From: an uncultured Porphyromonadaceae bacterium | GTDB taxonomy: Bacteria > Bacteroidota > Bacteroidia > Bacteroidales > Muribaculaceae | Length of the DNA: 64,000 nucleotides | Assembly: GCA_947175545.1 (NCBI GenBank) | Contig: CAMWNI010000006.1 | Location: forward strand, 29,227-93,226 | Direction: 5' to 3' | Part shown: piece after piece, positions 45,061-54,065 of the stretch | Numbering within the stretch: the first letter of the stretch is position 1 | How the letters are laid out: each line of letters starts with the position of its first letter | Translations under genes and position numbers: made by a program | The notes under the pieces: generated by a model | Databases searched by the model: none | What the model saw: only the letters and a program-made list of their open reading frames with translations | Told to the model about the DNA's origin: nothing

Positions 45061-46485
45061 TTAATCGTCCGAATCGGACTCGCCCGGAGCGGCAACCTGC
45101 GGCAGAGTTTTGTGCAGCCAGATGAAACCGATTATTCCGCTTAGAATCGAGCCGACAACAATGCCGAGTTTGGCGTGGTTGAGCAAATCGGCCTGCTCGG
45201 GTCCTCCAAACGAGAGAGTGGCAATGAAGAGGCTGACTGTGAATCCGATGCCGCCGAGCATTGAGACGGAGGCCATCTGGTGCCAGTTGGCATGGGCCGG
45301 CATGGGGGCAAGTTTCAGCTTAACCGTGAGCCAAGCGAATGAGAAAATGCCGAGGAATTTGCCGAATACGAGGCCGCAGATGATTGCAAGCGAGATTCCG
45401 TTGAAGATTGACATCGGGTCAAGTCCAAGGAGGAAGATTCCGGCGTTGGCAAACGCAAAGAGCGGTACGATGAAGAAGTTGACTAAGGGGTGGAGCGAGT
45501 CTTCAAGTTCCTGGAGGGGAGAAATCACCTTGTCGCTTGACGATTCGATTTCCTTCAGCCAGTTCATCTGTTCGTTGCTCAGAATAGTGCGAGAATTGAG
45601 AGTTGCGTCATCTTCGCTGCGGAAGTTACCGATTGCGGTTCGGATTTTCCTGATGTACTTCATCGGTTCGTAGACGGGCTTGGCCGGTACGCAGAACGCA
45701 ACGAGGACGCCGGCAATTGTCGGGTGAATTCCTGAATTCAGGAACAGGAACCAGACGACGGTGCCGAGGCCTATGTAGAAAATCTTGCTCTGAATCAGGC
45801 ATCGGCCGCCAAGATATAGCAGGGCCAGGATGCCTGCCGCCCATGCGAGCAGTTCGAGTTCGATTCCGCTGCTGTAAAACACGGCGATTACAATGATGCC
45901 GCCTATGTCGTCAACAACGGCGAGTGTCGTGAGGAATACCTTGAGCGAAATCGGGACGCGGTTGCCAAGCATTGCAAGGACGCCGAGCGAGAATGCGATG
46001 TCAGTAGCCATCGGGATTGCTGCGCCGCCGATAAAGTCCGTGCCGTTTGCCAGGCAGAAAAAGATAATCACCGGGACGAGCATTCCGCCGATTGCGCCGA
46101 CAATGGGGAGTAAGGCCTGGCGGAACGACGAGAGTTCGCCGACGAGGACCTCGCGCTTGATTTCAAGGCCGATGCTGAAAAAGAATACGGCCATCAGGGC
46201 GTCATTGATGAATTCGATAAGGTTCATCGGTTCGCCATGGTGGCTGAAAAGATTGAACGAGCCAATCTGGAGACGAACTTCGCTGGTCCAGAACTCTTCG
46301 TAGTAGCCGTTTATTGCCGGGATGTTGGCAACAATAAGCGCGAGGACGGTTGCGAGAATCAGAATGTTGCCACCGGTCGCGTGGCGTCCGATCGCTTGAC
46401 GCGCGGCAAAGAAAACCCTGTGGGGCATATTGTCAATTTCAACTTCCGCTTTCGGTCTTGAATCGGAATTGCTGTCGTTGTTCAT
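45061..46485 (-). CDS. nhaA: NhaA Na+/H+ antiporter
   Basis: This 474-residue inner-membrane antiporter exports Na+ (or Li+) for protons. The ion site AVVDDIGGIIVIAVFY holds the adjacent aspartates. About 11-12 helices are visible, with FFFSIGLEIKREVLVGEL and ATDIAFSLGVLAMLG. It is longer than the ~390-residue E. coli protein because of a charged insert near 275-315 (KIRTAIGNFRSEDD and following) and a C-terminal extension. It lies 67 bases after lepA on the same strand. Confidence 0.95.
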   Translation of the reverse strand: MNNDSNSDSRPKAEVEIDNMPHRVFFAARQAIGRHATGGNILILATVLALIVANIPAINGYYEEFWTSEVRLQIGSFNLFSHHGEPMNLIEFINDALMAVFFFSIGLEIKREVLVGELSSFRQALLPIVGAIGGMLVPVIIFFCLANGTDFIGGAAIPMATDIAFSLGVLAMLGNRVPISLKVFLTTLAVVDDIGGIIVIAVFYSSGIELELLAWAAGILALLYLGGRCLIQSKIFYIGLGTVVWFLFLNSGIHPTIAGVLVAFCVPAKPVYEPMKYIRKIRTAIGNFRSEDDATLNSRTILSNEQMNWLKEIESSSDKVISPLQELEDSLHPLVNFFIVPLFAFANAGIFLLGLDPMSIFNGISLAIICGLVFGKFLGIFSFAWLTVKLKLAPMPAHANWHQMASVSMLGGIGFTVSLFIATLSFGGPEQADLLNHAKLGIVVGSILSGIIGFIWLHKTLPQVAAPGESDSDD

Positions 46486-46552
46486 CTCCTTTTTTCTGAA
46501 ATTTGGTTATGTTTATAATTTAAACCGTTGAATTAATCGGTTTTTTGATTAA

Positions 46553-48340
46553 TCAGTCAAGTTTCAAGACTGCAAGGAAGGCTTTCTGCGGAACTTCGAC
46601 CGAGCCGATCTGCTTCATGCGCTTTTTGCCTTTTTTCTGTTTTTCAAGTAGTTTGCGCTTACGGCTGATGTCACCGCCATAACATTTTGCGGTTACGTCC
46701 TTGCGTACAGCCTTGATTGTTTCGCGAGCAATGATTTTTGCGCCAATTGCGGCCTGGATTGCAATGTCGAACTGCTGACGCGGAATAAGTTCCTTGAGTT
46801 TCTCGCACATGCGGCGTCCGAAGGTGACGGAGTTGTCAACGTGAGTCAGAGTTGAGAGGGCGTCGACGCTTTCGCCGTTGAGCAGAATGTCGAGTTTGAC
46901 GAGTTTGCTCTCGCGGAAGTCATGTATATGATAGTCAAACGAAGCGTAGCCTTTCGAGATTGACTTCAGTTTATCGTAGAAGTCAATGACGATTTCGCCA
47001 AGGGGCATGTCGAAAATCATTTCCATGCGGTTGCCGGAAATGTATTCCTGCTTGACCAGTTCGCCGCGTTTACCGAGACAGAGAGTCATAATTGGACCGA
47101 TATAGTCGGCTGCCGTTATTATTGAAGCGCGGATGTAAGGTTCCTCAATCCGGTCAATCAGAGTGGGGTCCGGCAGTCCTGAGGGATTGTGGACTTCGGT
47201 CATGTTGCCTTTTTTGTCATAGACGCGATAAGAAACGTTGGGGACAGTCGTGATAACGTCCATGTCAAATTCGCGTCCGAGACGCTCCTGGATGATTTCC
47301 ATGTGGAGCAGGCCGAGGAAGCCGCAACGGAAGCCGAATCCAAGTGCAACGGAACTTTCCGGCTGGAATGTCAGAGAGGCGTCGTTGAGCTGGAGTTTTT
47401 CAAGCGAAGCCCGCAGGTTTTCGAAGTCTTCGGTTTCAATTGGGTAAACGCCGGCGAAGACCATCGGCTTCACCTCCTCGAATCCTTCGATGGCTTTTTC
47501 GCATGGGCGGTTGACATGTGTAATCGTGTCGCCAACCTTGACTTCGCGGCTTGTCTTGATGCCGGATATTATGTAGCCGACATTGCCGGCCGAAATTTCC
47601 TTGCGAGGCTCCATGTCAAGTCGCAGGATGCCGATTTCGTCGGCATGATACTCCTTCCCGGTGCTGACGAACTTTACGAAGTCGCCGGAGCGCAGCGTGC
47701 CGTTGACGACCTTGAAGTAAGCGATGATTCCGCGGAAAGGGTTGAACACCGAGTCAAAAATCAGGGCCTGAAGAGGCGCTTCGGAATCGCCTACGGGAGC
47801 AGGAATCCGCTCGATGATTGCCCGCAGGATATCCTCGACGCCCTGGCCCGTTTTGCCTGACGCGCGCAGAATTTCTTCGCGTTTGCAGCCGAGCAGGTCA
47901 ATAATCTGGTCCTCAACTTCGTCCGGTTTTGCCGAATCAAGATCTACCTTGTTGAGGACGGGGATGATTTCGAGGTCATTCTCCAGGGCCATGTAGAGGT
48001 TTGAAATTGTCTGGGCCTGAATTCCTTGCGATGCGTCGACGATGAGCAGTGCGCCTTCGCATGCGGCAATTGAGCGGCTGACTTCATAGCTGAAGTCGAC
48101 GTGTCCGGGAGTGTCAATCAGGTTTAACACATATTTTGTTCCGTCCAGCTCATAGTCCATCTGGATTGCGTGGCTCTTGATTGTGATTCCGCGTTCGCGT
48201 TCCAGGTCCATATCGTCGAGAACCTGCGCTTCCATGTCTTTTTGGCTGACGGTATGGGTGTACTCCAGCAGACGGTCAGCCAAAGTGCTTTTCCCGTGGT
48301 CAATATGCGCTATGATGCAGAAATTGCGAATATTCTTCAT
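46553..48340 (-). CDS. lepA: Elongation factor 4 (LepA)
   Basis: This 595-residue ribosomal GTPase has G1 [10 protein letters not shown]2 [10 protein letters not shown]3 DTPGHVDF, G4 NKVD and the LepA-specific C-terminal domain ending [21 protein letters not shown]. It acts on stalled or mis-translocated ribosomes and in initiation. A TAACTTTG element lies 18 bases upstream. Confidence 0.97.
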   Translation of the reverse strand: MKNIRNFCIIAHIDHGKSTLADRLLEYTHTVSQKDMEAQVLDDMDLERERGITIKSHAIQMDYELDGTKYVLNLIDTPGHVDFSYEVSRSIAACEGALLIVDASQGIQAQTISNLYMALENDLEIIPVLNKVDLDSAKPDEVEDQIIDLLGCKREEILRASGKTGQGVEDILRAIIERIPAPVGDSEAPLQALIFDSVFNPFRGIIAYFKVVNGTLRSGDFVKFVSTGKEYHADEIGILRLDMEPRKEISAGNVGYIISGIKTSREVKVGDTITHVNRPCEKAIEGFEEVKPMVFAGVYPIETEDFENLRASLEKLQLNDASLTFQPESSVALGFGFRCGFLGLLHMEIIQERLGREFDMDVITTVPNVSYRVYDKKGNMTEVHNPSGLPDPTLIDRIEEPYIRASIITAADYIGPIMTLCLGKRGELVKQEYISGNRMEMIFDMPLGEIVIDFYDKLKSISKGYASFDYHIHDFRESKLVKLDILLNGESVDALSTLTHVDNSVTFGRRMCEKLKELIPRQQFDIAIQAAIGAKIIARETIKAVRKDVTAKCYGGDISRKRKLLEKQKKGKKRMKQIGSVEVPQKAFLAVLKLD

Positions 48341-48358
48341 TCCTTATAAATTTTTCTG

Positions 48359-48390
48359 CAAAGTTACGCAAAAAAATCCGTTTTGGCAAT
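48359..48390 (-). promoter_or_regulatory. Promoter of lepA
   Basis: TAACTTTG (48359-48366) and ATTG (48387-48390) on the minus strand are 20 bases apart. The ATG follows after 18 bases. Confidence 0.6.
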
Positions 48391-48404
48391 CTTAGGCCGC
48401 GGTC

Positions 48405-49544
48405 TTAGTATTCGCCTTCGGATGAAAGATCCGAATCAGTGATCGGTTTGCTGCCCATACGATGCCAGACGTAGGCGATATAGCCGATTACGACCGGCAG
48501 CACGGCGCTTACCCAGGTCATTGCGCGCAGAGTGAAGAGCGACGATGAACTATTGGCAATTGTCAGTGACGACTGAGGGTCGGTAAGCGACGGGAAGAAC
48601 GAAGTGTTGGCGTAGCCCATGACCCAGAACAGGCTCATCACGACGAGCATTGTGCCGCCGCCGGCAAGCAGGAAGCCGTAGTGAAGCGGACGATGTTTGT
48701 TTACAATAGTACCCATCAGGGCAAAGAGGACGGCAACAACTCCGGCAAGCAGAGCTACACCGGCCCACCAGAGCGACGTGTAGTTAGCGAGGTAGCCATA
48801 AGGCCGACAGACTATTCCGTCAGGAGTGCTGACGTAGGTAGGCGAAGTCAGCACGACACCGAGGAACAGGACAATCAGCGGAACGAAAATGATTCCGGAG
48901 GTCATAGCGCGTCGGCGCAAGCGTCCGAAGTAGGCCGAGCCGCCGTCGGTTGATTGCATGAGAAACAGCGCGCCGTTCATCCGGGCAAGGAATAGAATTG
49001 CCAGACCGAGCAACAGACAGCGCCAGTCGGCAATCGCTTCAAGTCCGTTCCAAGGGTTGGCCCACGTTGAGATTACCGGAGAGCCGATGCGCGTAATGTT
49101 GACCTTGTCAATTGTAAACTCTGCACCGAAAATCATTGTTCCGACGGCCACTCCGAGCAGGATACAGCCGAATGCACCGTTAATCAGCAGCAGGAAGTCA
49201 TAGAATCCGGTTCCGTAGAGATTGCCTCTTTTGCGGCGGAATTCATAGCTTGCGGCCTGAATGACAAACGAGAATAGAATCAGCATCCATAATGCCCAGG
49301 CTCCTCCGAAGCTCGTTGAATAGAATAGAGGGAATGAGGCAAAAAATCCGGCTCCGAACACGACGAGAGTCGTATAAGTAAGTTCCCATTTACGTCCGAG
49401 TGCGTTGATTGCAAGACGTTTGTCTTCTTTATGCTTTAACGAGGGCAGGAGAGTTTGGCCTCCCTGCACGAAGAGGAGAGAAACCAGAGCGGCTCCAAGC
49501 ACCGAGATCAGGAACCACCAGTAATTTTGGAAATACGTAATCAT
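48405..49544 (-). CDS. cydB: Cytochrome bd ubiquinol/menaquinol oxidase subunit II
   Basis: This 379-residue integral membrane protein has about eight to nine helices, beginning YFQNYWWFLISVLGAALVSLLFVQGGQ, with GFGFFASFPLFYSTSFGGA-like (GAGFFASFPLFYS) and YVWHRMGSK near the end. CydB stabilises the haem-bearing CydA. Together they reduce O2 to water with menaquinol at very high affinity, protecting anaerobic enzymes. It overlaps cydA by four bases. Confidence 0.95.
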   Translation of the reverse strand: MITYFQNYWWFLISVLGAALVSLLFVQGGQTLLPSLKHKEDKRLAINALGRKWELTYTTLVVFGAGFFASFPLFYSTSFGGAWALWMLILFSFVIQAASYEFRRKRGNLYGTGFYDFLLLINGAFGCILLGVAVGTMIFGAEFTIDKVNITRIGSPVISTWANPWNGLEAIADWRCLLLGLAILFLARMNGALFLMQSTDGGSAYFGRLRRRAMTSGIIFVPLIVLFLGVVLTSPTYVSTPDGIVCRPYGYLANYTSLWWAGVALLAGVVAVLFALMGTIVNKHRPLHYGFLLAGGGTMLVVMSLFWVMGYANTSFFPSLTDPQSSLTIANSSSSLFTLRAMTWVSAVLPVVIGYIAYVWHRMGSKPITDSDLSSEGEY

Positions 49545-51067
49545 TTTCGTGCGACTTGACGGATTTTGTTAATCATGATTGAAATTTCGGCGGCGAGCAG
49601 CGTTGTGAACACGACGGCGAATGCCCAGAATGTTGTCTTGACGCCCTCTGGGCTGACCGCGCTTATTGCGGCACGTGTCGGCATGAGGTTTTGAATGACC
49701 CAAGGCTGGCGTCCGACTTCGGCGCAGACCCATCCGCTTTGACTGACAATCCAGGAAACTACCAGAGCGAGCATAGCGGCGGCCGCCCACCATTTTTTGT
49801 TGATAGTGTCCGGACGATAGTAAGCGAGGAGGAGGCCGCCGGCCAGAATCAGTAACATGTACATGCCGCCTGCCACCATTATATGATAAGCATAATAGGT
49901 CATTCCGACCGGCGGAATCAGTTCGGCCGGATTGTCATAATATCCATAGCCGAAGAACTCATAATTCTCTCGCAGGGTTTGGAGGGCTTCGTCAGAGTGG
50001 GTCTCGCCATAGTCGGCGAGGGCTTGCAGAGCGAGTTTTCCGCGGAGAATCCGCTCGGCATAGCTGACCGTGTTGACCTCCTTGCCGTCAATGATGTCGC
50101 GTCCGGCAATGATGTCTTCAATTCCGGGAATGAAGGCATCGGAACTGCCGCGTGTGGCCCAAGAGAGAACGCCGGGCGCCCCGACTTTGAAGATGAAGGG
50201 GTTTTCAGTGTTGTTGAGTTTTTTTGCCGGATTAACGAGACCGAAGGCGGTCAGTTCGGCGTTGGTCGAGCCTTTCCATACACCCTCGAGCGAGGCGAAC
50301 TTCATTGGCTGTGATTTGCTGACCTGGAGAATAGAACCGTGTCCGGCAGCCATGGTCAGGATAATGCCGACAAGCCCGACCCATCCGCCGACCTTCATTG
50401 AGGGAACGGCCATGTCGCAGCGTTTGCCGAAGGCGGCGAGCCAGCCACTGACACCGAGGACAAAGCAGCCGCTGAGGGCCCATCCGCTCATGACGGTATG
50501 GAAGAACTTGTTCATTGCGACGGGCGAGAGGGCAACAGCCCAGAAGTCTGACATTTCATTGCGCATGGTGTCAGGGTTGGACTCCATGCCGACGGGATAT
50601 TGCATCCAGGCGTTTGCAACAAGGATCCATAGGGCCGACAGAGAGGTGCCGATTGCGGTGAGCCATGTCGCGGTCAGGTGGAATCCGGGGCTGACGCGTT
50701 TCCATCCGAAAAGCATTACGACAACAAAGGTCGCTTCCAGGAAGAAGGCGAACAGGCCCTCAATTGCAAGCGGGGCGCCGAAAATGTCGCCGACGAACCA
50801 GGAGTAGTTGCTCCAGTTCGTTCCGAATTCAAACTCAAGAATAATACCCGTAGCAATGCCGCAGACAAAATTGATTGCGAAGAGGCTCATCCAGAATTTT
50901 GTGAGTTTAAGCCATTTGTCAGGGCGCCCTTTTTTGAGGTAGATGCTCTCCATCACCGCAACAATCACGGAGAGTCCGAGAGTTAGAGGGACAAAGAGCC
51001 AATGGTAACATGCGGTCAATGCAAACTGCCATCTTGACCAGTCGACGGTTGAAATAATATCGGTCAT
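49541..51067 (-). CDS. cydA: Cytochrome bd oxidase subunit I
   Basis: This 508-residue haem subunit has the N-terminal FALTACYHWLFVPLTLG with the haem-ligand histidine (about residue 22), NFVCGIATGIILEFEFGTNW, and GRQPWVIQNLMPTRAA. The quinol-binding Q-loop (about 255-375) is of moderate length and includes FKVGAPGVLSWATRG, a segment seen in Bacteroidota. The four-gene order DUF4136, DUF4492, cydA, cydB on one strand suggests a common transcript. Confidence 0.96.
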   Translation of the reverse strand: MTDIISTVDWSRWQFALTACYHWLFVPLTLGLSVIVAVMESIYLKKGRPDKWLKLTKFWMSLFAINFVCGIATGIILEFEFGTNWSNYSWFVGDIFGAPLAIEGLFAFFLEATFVVVMLFGWKRVSPGFHLTATWLTAIGTSLSALWILVANAWMQYPVGMESNPDTMRNEMSDFWAVALSPVAMNKFFHTVMSGWALSGCFVLGVSGWLAAFGKRCDMAVPSMKVGGWVGLVGIILTMAAGHGSILQVSKSQPMKFASLEGVWKGSTNAELTAFGLVNPAKKLNNTENPFIFKVGAPGVLSWATRGSSDAFIPGIEDIIAGRDIIDGKEVNTVSYAERILRGKLALQALADYGETHSDEALQTLRENYEFFGYGYYDNPAELIPPVGMTYYAYHIMVAGGMYMLLILAGGLLLAYYRPDTINKKWWAAAAMLALVVSWIVSQSGWVCAEVGRQPWVIQNLMPTRAAISAVSPEGVKTTFWAFAVVFTTLLAAEISIMINKIRQVARK

Positions 51068-51087
51068 GTCAGGGGGGAAGGTATGGT

Positions 51088-51324
51088 TTAAGGTTTATGT
51101 TTAGAGGTCGGGGCGGTTAGGGCGGTACGGACCGCTTCGGCGCGTTCGCCATCGGTTGAATACTGTGCGAGTCTGTTCGGGAAAAAAAGTATTTTGAAAA
51201 GGACCAGCAGAATTGTTACTTTAAGGAGCAACACTAACCACAGGCGCCGACCGGTTGGTGTTGCAACCGATCGGCGGAATGCGCTAACGTAAAATGAGGT
51301 TATTTTTGTCGGTAGATTCGTCAT
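51088..51324 (-). CDS. DUF4492 small membrane protein
   Basis: This 78-residue protein has one strongly hydrophobic helix (about 28-50, LWLVLLLKVTILLVLFKILFF) after a basic N-terminus (ITSFYVSAFRRSV) and PNRLAQYSTDGERAEAVRTAL behind it, as in DUF4492. The family is repeatedly found just upstream of cydAB in Bacteroidota and epsilonproteobacteria, so it is a likely accessory or assembly subunit of cytochrome bd, comparable to CydX. It is 20 bases from cydA and overlaps the DUF4136 gene by four. Confidence 0.87.
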   Translation of the reverse strand: MTNLPTKITSFYVSAFRRSVATPTGRRLWLVLLLKVTILLVLFKILFFPNRLAQYSTDGERAEAVRTALTAPTSKHKP

Positions 51325-51962
51325 TTCCGGTTACGGTATTGTGGTTCAATCGGCACGGGATATTTGGAGAACAAAGTCTGAACCGCCTCAGCGATGCTCT
51401 TGAGGTTGCGATACTGACCTTGACCGTTGTCAATTATCGTTGCGACTGATGCCGAGAAGAGGGGGAGTTTCTCCCGGAGATTGACCATGTCAACGGTCAG
51501 GACACCTTCTTTGTATATGCCGGTAATGACTTGTGCGTTCGGGTTCCAATAGTAGAATCGCGGATAGACGAAACTCGGGTAAAATCCGTTAAAGGGACCG
51601 GGTCCGAATCCGGGACCCATCGGACCCATAGGGCCGGGAGGGGGAGCCATCGTGTAGGCGGGCGCAGTGTCGATTTCGCGATGGATGGTCACGGCAAAGT
51701 TGACGAGCAGGGGTGAGGTGGGGTCTTCTACGTAGCCACGCTCAACCATCTGTTCGCGGATTGCTGCTGCGATGTTATAATATGTTACCATCGTCATGCC
51801 GTCTGGGAGCCTGTTTTCACCGTCGGGGTAGACAATTCGGAATGTCTTGTAAGAGGCAAGGTCTGCGTTGTTGTATGTCTCGGAGTTTACGAGCGTAAAT
51901 GGCGAACAGGAGCCAAGGGCAAGCATAATTGCTATAAAAGTAAAGAAAAGAAGTCGTTTCAT
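51321..51962 (-). CDS. DUF4136 lipoprotein
   Basis: This 213-residue protein has a signal peptide and lipobox LALGSC (Cys about 19). The DUF4136 core runs from LASYKTFRIVYPDGE through NIAAAIREQMVERGYVEDPTSPLLVNFAV. It is interrupted by a Pro/Gly/Met-rich segment (PPPGPMGPMGPGFGPGPFNG, about 117-136), and closes with VATIIDNGQ and the helix SIAEAVQTLFSKYP. It is presumed periplasmic or outer-membrane; function unknown. The ATGA overlap with DUF4492 links it to the cyd genes. Confidence 0.85.
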   Translation of the reverse strand: MKRLLFFTFIAIMLALGSCSPFTLVNSETYNNADLASYKTFRIVYPDGENRLPDGMTMVTYYNIAAAIREQMVERGYVEDPTSPLLVNFAVTIHREIDTAPAYTMAPPPGPMGPMGPGFGPGPFNGFYPSFVYPRFYYWNPNAQVITGIYKEGVLTVDMVNLREKLPLFSASVATIIDNGQGQYRNLKSIAEAVQTLFSKYPVPIEPQYRNRK

Positions 51963-52019
51963 ACGTTTTGGTGTAGTCGTTTTGTCTGTTTCTTTTTTCT
52001 TTTATAACAAATCTGTCGG

Positions 52020-54065
52020 TCAATGGTTCAGCAGATTTTCAAGGGTCAGGTGCATGCGGTAGCGCCAATAGTGGCGCGGATTGGACGGAATGTTGATTTG
52101 TTCTTCGGTCGGGTCAGGCCGTCGGAGTTCGGGGTTGGCCGACAGCCAGTCCTGGAGCGGAAGAATTGACAGCATGGCAGGCGACTTGACGTGTGCGTCA
52201 ATGAATCCGGCACAGGTTTCCGGCGAGGGGTCGACTGCCTGATCTGAACCTTGCATGAGCCAAAGCCTCAGGGGGGGCATGTCGTGGGTTGAAGTGGTTG
52301 CGACGCTCTGATATGGGTACGTTTCCGGACGGGCAAGTATGACGCCATACTCCTTGGGCATGCGCTGGACCTCCAGCGAAAGAATCTGGAATTCATCAAG
52401 AACGGTCGGGACGCACGCCGGAATCATTCCGAGATCTTCGGCGCAGGCAAGCATCGTCGTTGCGTTGACAACGGCCGGCAGGCGGCGTTCGGCGTTTTTG
52501 CGCCAAAGGTCATTATGTCTACGATAAAAGAATTCCTCGTGCATGCGGCTGTAGGCGGCGCGCTGATTCTCCGGCAGATTGCGGAACATTTCGGTCTCAT
52601 AACCTGCAATGCGCGGATGGTAGTGGCCGGGTTTGTAAGGGTCTTCGACAAAGAGGAGGTCAGCGAAGCGCGGAAGCAGGTCGGCGCGTCCGGCCTCAAG
52701 GGCTTCGCGTTGGTTTGCAAAACCTTCGGTTGAATGGAGTGGACGGGCCATTTCGGCGCTGAAGCGGAAATCGAACGTGGCGTCCATCTCGGCCGGAGAC
52801 AAAGGCAGGGCAGGCGAGAAATGTCCTAAAAGGCCGTAAACTTCGGTTGACGGGATTTCCCAAATTCTGAAGAACCCGAGGATGTGGTCAATTCGGAACG
52901 CGTCGAAATACTCAGCCATCTTTCTGAGGCGCCGGTCCCACCAAGAGTAACGCTTCCGGGCCATGCAGTCCCAGTTGTACGTCGGGAATCCCCAGTTCTG
53001 ACCTTCACGCGCAAAGTCATCAGGCGGAGCGCCCGCTTGCATATCAAGGTTGAAGAGTTCGGGGTTCTGCCAGGCGTCGACGCTGTCAGGCGAGATACCA
53101 ATCGGTATGTCGCCTTTGAGGGCAATGCCCTTCGAACGACAGTAAGCGGCGGCTTCGAGCAACTGCGTGTGGAGATGAAACTGAAGAAAGAAGTAAAATT
53201 GGATTCTGTGGCGTTCGTCATCATCATTAAGCATGTTGACGATGCGTGACGCCGAGTATTTTGAATCGCTTCCCCATTGGCGGAAGTCAGGCGTTCCATA
53301 TTTGTCGCGTAGCGTGGAGAACGCTGCATAAGGAATAAGCCAGTAGAAATTATCGTCAAGAAAGCGGTAAAAATCCGGATTATTCAAAGTTTTTTCGCCT
53401 TCTTGTTCGAAAATGGCGCGTGCGTAAGCCTCTTTTGCCTCAATTACGCGTTCGTAGTCAACCTCTGGCAGTTGCTGAAGTTCGATGCGCATCCGGCTGA
53501 AGCGTTTGCGGGTCGCTTCGTCCGTAATCTCGCCAAGGCGATCAAGGCGCAGGTAAAGCGGATGGAGGGCAATGGTAGAGTTGGCGTTATAGGGGTATGA
53601 GTCCGTGAATTTTCGCGTCATTGTCGTGTCGTTGATCGGTAGAATCTGAATGACGCTCATGCCGCTGTCAGCAGCCCAGTCGGCCAGAAGTTTCAAGTCT
53701 TCAAAGTCACCGACTCCGAAGTCACCTTCGGAACGAAGCGAGAAAACGGGGATTGCCACTCCGGTTGCACGCCAGCGTTCGCGGCCTCGAAAATCAAGCG
53801 GACCGATGTTGGCTTGGGTTCTGTTGGCTCCTTCTTCCCAAATGACGTGATCGCCGTCGCAGATGACGAATTTGAATTCAAGCGATGATGGGAGTTGATA
53901 CGGGACTGTAGCCGTATAGAGCGGAATTGCTCGTTCGGCCGTCATCGTGACACCAAGGTGCGGGTCCCAGTTTCCGAGTTCTGGGCATGATCCGATAACT
54001 TTTACGGTCTGTCCGGGGCTGACACGCGGAGTGATTACGCGAAACATCATAGGGCTTATCCGCAT
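52020..54065 (-). CDS. malQ: 4-alpha-glucanotransferase with one CBM20
   Basis: This GH77 enzyme of 681 residues (ATG at 54065) disproportionates malto-oligosaccharides. A starch-binding CBM20 occupies about residues 5-100 (SPGQTVKVIGSCPELGNWDP). The catalytic part holds the nucleophile Asp in AFRIDHILGFFRIWE, acid/base Glu in CAEDLGMIP and the third acid in STHDMPPLRLW. Related Bacteroidota enzymes are about 890 residues with two CBM20 domains, so the first module is missing here. Starts at 54050 or 54047 are alternatives. The chosen start overlaps the nrdJ stop by 10 bases, so the two genes are transcriptionally linked despite unrelated roles. Confidence 0.92.
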   Translation of the reverse strand: MRISPMMFRVITPRVSPGQTVKVIGSCPELGNWDPHLGVTMTAERAIPLYTATVPYQLPSSLEFKFVICDGDHVIWEEGANRTQANIGPLDFRGRERWRATGVAIPVFSLRSEGDFGVGDFEDLKLLADWAADSGMSVIQILPINDTTMTRKFTDSYPYNANSTIALHPLYLRLDRLGEITDEATRKRFSRMRIELQQLPEVDYERVIEAKEAYARAIFEQEGEKTLNNPDFYRFLDDNFYWLIPYAAFSTLRDKYGTPDFRQWGSDSKYSASRIVNMLNDDDERHRIQFYFFLQFHLHTQLLEAAAYCRSKGIALKGDIPIGISPDSVDAWQNPELFNLDMQAGAPPDDFAREGQNWGFPTYNWDCMARKRYSWWDRRLRKMAEYFDAFRIDHILGFFRIWEIPSTEVYGLLGHFSPALPLSPAEMDATFDFRFSAEMARPLHSTEGFANQREALEAGRADLLPRFADLLFVEDPYKPGHYHPRIAGYETEMFRNLPENQRAAYSRMHEEFFYRRHNDLWRKNAERRLPAVVNATTMLACAEDLGMIPACVPTVLDEFQILSLEVQRMPKEYGVILARPETYPYQSVATTSTHDMPPLRLWLMQGSDQAVDPSPETCAGFIDAHVKSPAMLSILPLQDWLSANPELRRPDPTEEQINIPSNPRHYWRYRMHLTLENLLNH

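Noticed and set aside
46523..46546. AACCG/CGGTT hairpin followed by Ts on the plus strand between nhaA and lepA
   Set aside because: No plus-strand gene lies upstream; the minus-strand side has no proper T-run.
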